Source: Saliniplasma sp046497075
GTDB lineage: Archaea > Thermoplasmatota > Thermoplasmata > Halarchaeoplasmatales > Halarchaeoplasmataceae
NCBI GenBank assembly: GCA_046497075.1
Contig: JAWOGF010000059.1
Location: 1 to 64,000 of the forward strand
Direction: 5' to 3'
DNA length: 64,000 nt
Both the position numbers and the translations under genes were made by a program. The notes under the pieces were generated by a model, which worked only from the letters and a program-made list of their open reading frames with translations, ran no database searches and was not told the DNA's origin. Positions 61,679 to 64,000 of the stretch are shown piece by piece; the stretch's first letter is position 1; each line of letters opens with the position of its first letter.

Positions 61679-62815
61679 TTAAAGGTCCGCCCCGCAACTT
61701 CTACATTTATCCGCATCGGGGTCATTCAACTCCTCACAGATAGGACATATAAGTTTTTTCTCATCCGTTTCTTCCATTTCATCGCTTTCAAATTCATCCT
61801 CTTCTTCGCTGTCCTGTTCTTCCTCCTCAATTTCTTCTGGTTCCTCTTCCTCAGTTTCTTCTAGTTCTTCCTCCTCAGTTTCTTCTAGTTCTTCCTCCTC
61901 AGTTTCTTCTAGTTCCTCTTCCTCGGTTTCTTCTAGTTCCTCCTCCTCTGATTCCTCCTCCCATTCTTCCTCGGTTTCTTCTAGTTCCTCCTCCTCTTCT
62001 TTAATCTTCTCATCGGATCTTGGCATAACAGAATCTGTGATAGTGACACTCTTCCCAGCTTCCAAGTCACCTGAATATTCTACACTACCTTCGACCTTGA
62101 CGCCCTCCTCTAACCTAACATTACCTAGGACTGAAAGATCACAAACTTGAGAATTTCTAGCGATATTTACATCTCCATCGCTTTCTATGTCTCCAGTAGA
62201 AACCTCTTCGGAGAGGCTTATATCCCTACCTGTTATCATCCCTCCTATCTTGGACGATTTACCTATATTGATATTTCCGGTTTTAGAATCGATATCACCT
62301 TCCACTGTTGTATTTTTTCCGATCTCTATATCCCCCTCAGCTTCGATAGACCCATGGATCTTGACCGAGTCCTCAAATGATAAATTACCTTTCGATTTTA
62401 TATCACCATTTATTACGGTATTGGACTTGAAGAACAAGTCTTCCCCTGACTCTACAGCAGGTTCCTCAAGGGCTCCGCTATATCCTTCCATTTCTTCCAT
62501 CAATCTTTTATTTTCCTCGTCTAACTCCTGTACCTCTTTTCTGAGCTCTTCATTTTCTTCTTCGAGTTCAGCTAACAATGTTCTTTCCTCTTCACTAAAA
62601 TGACCTAGATCTCCACTTTCGTCGAGTTTATAAAGTAATTCTTGTATCCGCTGCTCCTTTTCTTCGATAGTCTCTCTTTTTTCATGGAGGAGTTTTCTTT
62701 TCTCTTTCTCTAATGAGTCTACTTGTTTGGTAAGTCTTTTTAACTCATTCTTTAGTTTAACTACCCTTTTTTTGTATTCTTCCATGCGCTTCCTTATCTG
62801 GTTTTTGCTGACCAT
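61679..62815 (-). CDS. Coiled-coil/bactofilin-like/acidic repeat/zinc ribbon protein
   Basis: A 378-residue protein with four parts in order: a coiled coil (1-115), a bactofilin-like beta-solenoid (about 125-265, with repeated GDI/GNI turns and IEGDIDSKTG-like steps), a Glu-rich repeat (about 268-350, eight-residue ELEETEEE units), and a C-terminal zinc ribbon (CPIC and CRSC). Bactofilins polymerise into filaments; here the membrane-targeting N-terminus is replaced by a coiled coil. GAGGGGTAATC precedes the ATG. It is next to orc1. Confidence 0.8.
   Translation of the reverse strand: MVSKNQIRKRMEEYKKRVVKLKNELKRLTKQVDSLEKEKRKLLHEKRETIEEKEQRIQELLYKLDESGDLGHFSEEERTLLAELEEENEELRKEVQELDEENKRLMEEMEGYSGALEEPAVESGEDLFFKSNTVINGDIKSKGNLSFEDSVKIHGSIEAEGDIEIGKNTTVEGDIDSKTGNINIGKSSKIGGMITGRDISLSEEVSTGDIESDGDVNIARNSQVCDLSVLGNVRLEEGVKVEGSVEYSGDLEAGKSVTITDSVMPRSDEKIKEEEEELEETEEEWEEESEEEELEETEEEELEETEEEELEETEEEELEETEEEEPEEIEEEEQDSEEEDEFESDEMEETDEKKLICPICEELNDPDADKCRSCGADL
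61851..61995 (-). repeat. In-frame 24-base repeat coding for ELEETEEE
   Basis: Five or more copies of a 24-base unit, with small differences such as CTC and CTT. On the plus strand it reads as recurring AGTTTCTTCTAGTTC. They encode an acidic stretch of the bactofilin-like protein. Confidence 0.8.
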
Positions 62816-62853
62816 GATTACCCCTCATCTGTAAAATAAAAAAAGGACGGAGA

Positions 62854-63519
62854 TTATTTATCGTTTTCTATTTCAGATTCTATACCCCAACCCTTTCTCT
62901 CCATATTTTTGACCACCCCATCGACCCTTTCAACCTCTATCACCGCTAGGCAGTCACCTTTTTTAGATAATCTTATCAGATTCTTAGCGATGATGTCTTC
63001 TCTATGTTCTTCCAGTTTTTGAAACCCTTTGAGTTTATTGATAGCTTTATCCCATTCTTTTACAAAATCTCTAGGATCATCATTAGGGAAGGTCTTCTTT
63101 TTTAATCTTTTTTCTCTTATCGATTGTAATATCCATTGAGTCCCTGTCACATGATCACAATAAGCCATTGTATAATGTTCTTCATCCATATCGAGAGCGA
63201 ACAATTTTATATCATTATCCTGACAGTATTTAAGGAAGGCTACGAAAGATGGTGGAGGAAGGCTCACTTCGCCGAATTCACTGAGTTTTTCTGCGTAGAT
63301 CTTTTCAGGTCTATTCGGTTCGATGGATATATCGAGTTCCTTATCTATCATATCCCTGAGTCCTTTAAGTTCTTTTTCAGATATAGCCAATGCGCCTACG
63401 TCGAAACCTACGCTTTTCAGTTGGGACACGGTCCGGTCCACCTCGGGATTTAGACCTTTAACAACATCTATGATGTAAACATAAGTACCGCCCTTTCTTA
63501 AAACGAACAAATCAATCAC
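62854..63519 (-). CDS. TraB/PrgY-like protein, tentative
   Basis: A 221-residue protein. YVYIIDVVKGLNPEVDRTVSQL near the N-terminus and REDIIAKNLIRL with CLAVIEVERVDGVVKNME near the C-terminus fall in the order of the TraB/PrgY family, whose members may clip or bind peptides. The key residues of that family are not all visible. The start is GTG at 63519, which overlaps the upstream gene by 8 bases; TTG at 63510 after GGTGATTGA is also possible. Confidence 0.5.
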   Translation of the reverse strand: MIDLFVLRKGGTYVYIIDVVKGLNPEVDRTVSQLKSVGFDVGALAISEKELKGLRDMIDKELDISIEPNRPEKIYAEKLSEFGEVSLPPPSFVAFLKYCQDNDIKLFALDMDEEHYTMAYCDHVTGTQWILQSIREKRLKKKTFPNDDPRDFVKEWDKAINKLKGFQKLEEHREDIIAKNLIRLSKKGDCLAVIEVERVDGVVKNMERKGWGIESEIENDK

Positions 63520-64000
63520 CCTTTCTTTCCCTGAGAAGATCCGTGATATCTTGTTTAGAATTTATCGAACTGAGTTCGGAAATATCGATTATGGGTATGC
63601 CTTCTAGATTCACTCTAGTAACCCGTTTTTTAAGAAATATCACTGAATCTCGCTCCGTTATATGTGAGATATCTGAAACAATCTTAGCTTTCTTTTTGAT
63701 CTCAGGATTTTCTTCAGATCCAACACCCGTTAAAAGTACATCCTTTTCATCCTCGGTGATTGCTTCAAAGGGACATTTCCAGGTAGGAACTATACGATAT
63801 CCGATAGAGGTAAGATATTCAAAGATGTCTTTATCGAACCCACTCATATCTTCAGGGAACTCCTTTGTATATTCACTTTCATCCGACCTATCTAGAGGGT
63901 TTAGAGGCAATATGAGATCCTCACCGAGGAATTCTTGAAGTTTTAAGGCCACTTCTAGATCGGCACCCATCCCTTTCTCATATTTCTGTATAGCTTTCCG
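63512..64000 (-). CDS. COG1395-type HTH transcriptional regulator, C-terminal part (runs off the window)
   Basis: The frame stays open to the window edge and encodes RKAIQKYEKG and EVALKLQEFLGEDL there, the end of an XRE-type HTH. The C-terminal domain (PTWKCPFEAI, KDVLLTGVG, IEGIPIIDI-like LEGIPIIDISEL) matches the archaeal COG1395 regulator family of about 320 residues. The N-terminal domain lies beyond 64000. The gene overlaps the TraB-like gene by 8 bases. Confidence 0.85.
   Translation of the reverse strand, partial: RKAIQKYEKGMGADLEVALKLQEFLGEDLILPLNPLDRSDESEYTKEFPEDMSGFDKDIFEYLTSIGYRIVPTWKCPFEAITEDEKDVLLTGVGSEENPEIKKKAKIVSDISHITERDSVIFLKKRVTRVNLEGIPIIDISELSSINSKQDITDLLRERKGD

Overview
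The window is densely packed chromosomal DNA of an archaeon. The evidence is archaeal-type S-adenosylmethionine synthetase, aIF5B, Pus10, ribosomal protein L21e, an Rpb4-like RNA polymerase subunit, ABCE1, NAC, Kae1, Orc1/Cdc6, archaeal RPA with its partner protein, an XPD helicase, class I lysyl-tRNA synthetase, an intron-containing tRNA-Tyr and archaeal RNase P RNA. TATA boxes lie 24-30 bases before many start codons, so much of the transcription is leaderless; other genes use GGTGATC-like Shine-Dalgarno sites. The gene set (SMC-ScpA, DUF5679 protein, COG1395 regulator, PKD-rich subtilase, RPA plus COG3390 partner) looks euryarchaeal and most like a Thermoplasmatota-type lineage. This is inference from gene content, not phylogeny. 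Proteins are acidic but also lysine-rich.

Layout: 1-8445 carries tRNA-Lys, a minimal Xer recombinase, an M20 hydrolase convergent with SAM synthetase, and an HTH-CBS regulator coupled to a 1513-residue secreted subtilase. 8476-14220 is a translation and transcription block: aIF5B, a GNAT, an MgtC-like protein, then pus10-rpl21e-rpoF-DUF655 and a 54-residue ORF. 14260-20786 holds smc-scpA with a structured leader, convergent with abce1. 20835-31875 has a UDP-sugar dehydrogenase, a GfcR-like HTH-PRTase, lysS, a Ras-like GTPase, a REC-PAS-PAS protein, a large PH-domain membrane protein, NAC, PRPP synthetase and a secreted protein. 31872-42751 has hypB, XPD, OsmC, a family 4 UDG with an apparent AUA start, tRNA-Ile, cyanophycinase, pyroglutamyl peptidase, purM, a UbiD-family gene and an M48 protease. 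42913-47277 has tRNA-Tyr, a Roadblock protein, a transglutaminase, ThpR, and tRNA-Ala followed by an unusual array of hairpins. 47404-56020 has an M29 aminopeptidase, RPA and its partner, malic enzyme, Kae1 and RNase P RNA. 56241-64000 is more accessory: a tiny secreted peptide, a beta-propeller, a tandemly duplicated convergent gene pair with decayed halves, Orc1/Cdc6, a bactofilin-like composite protein, a TraB-like protein and the C-terminal part of a COG1395 regulator that runs off the window.

Most genes are housekeeping and pack into short operons with overlapping ends. The strongest unusual signals are: (1) the 57-base tandem repeat at 46584-46915, each unit forming two hairpins whose stems vary compensatorily, beside a tRNA-Ala whose end sequences recur on both sides; (2) the duplication at 58700-60490, which left half a GNAT-like gene and half an OB-fold gene as pseudogenes; (3) the UDG reading frame with no usual start codon before its Fe-S cysteines; (4) a Ras-like GTPase with a large insertion, and a separate Roadblock protein; (5) a coiled coil-bactofilin-acidic repeat-zinc ribbon protein next to orc1. 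No CRISPR array, insertion sequence or intact integrated element was seen.
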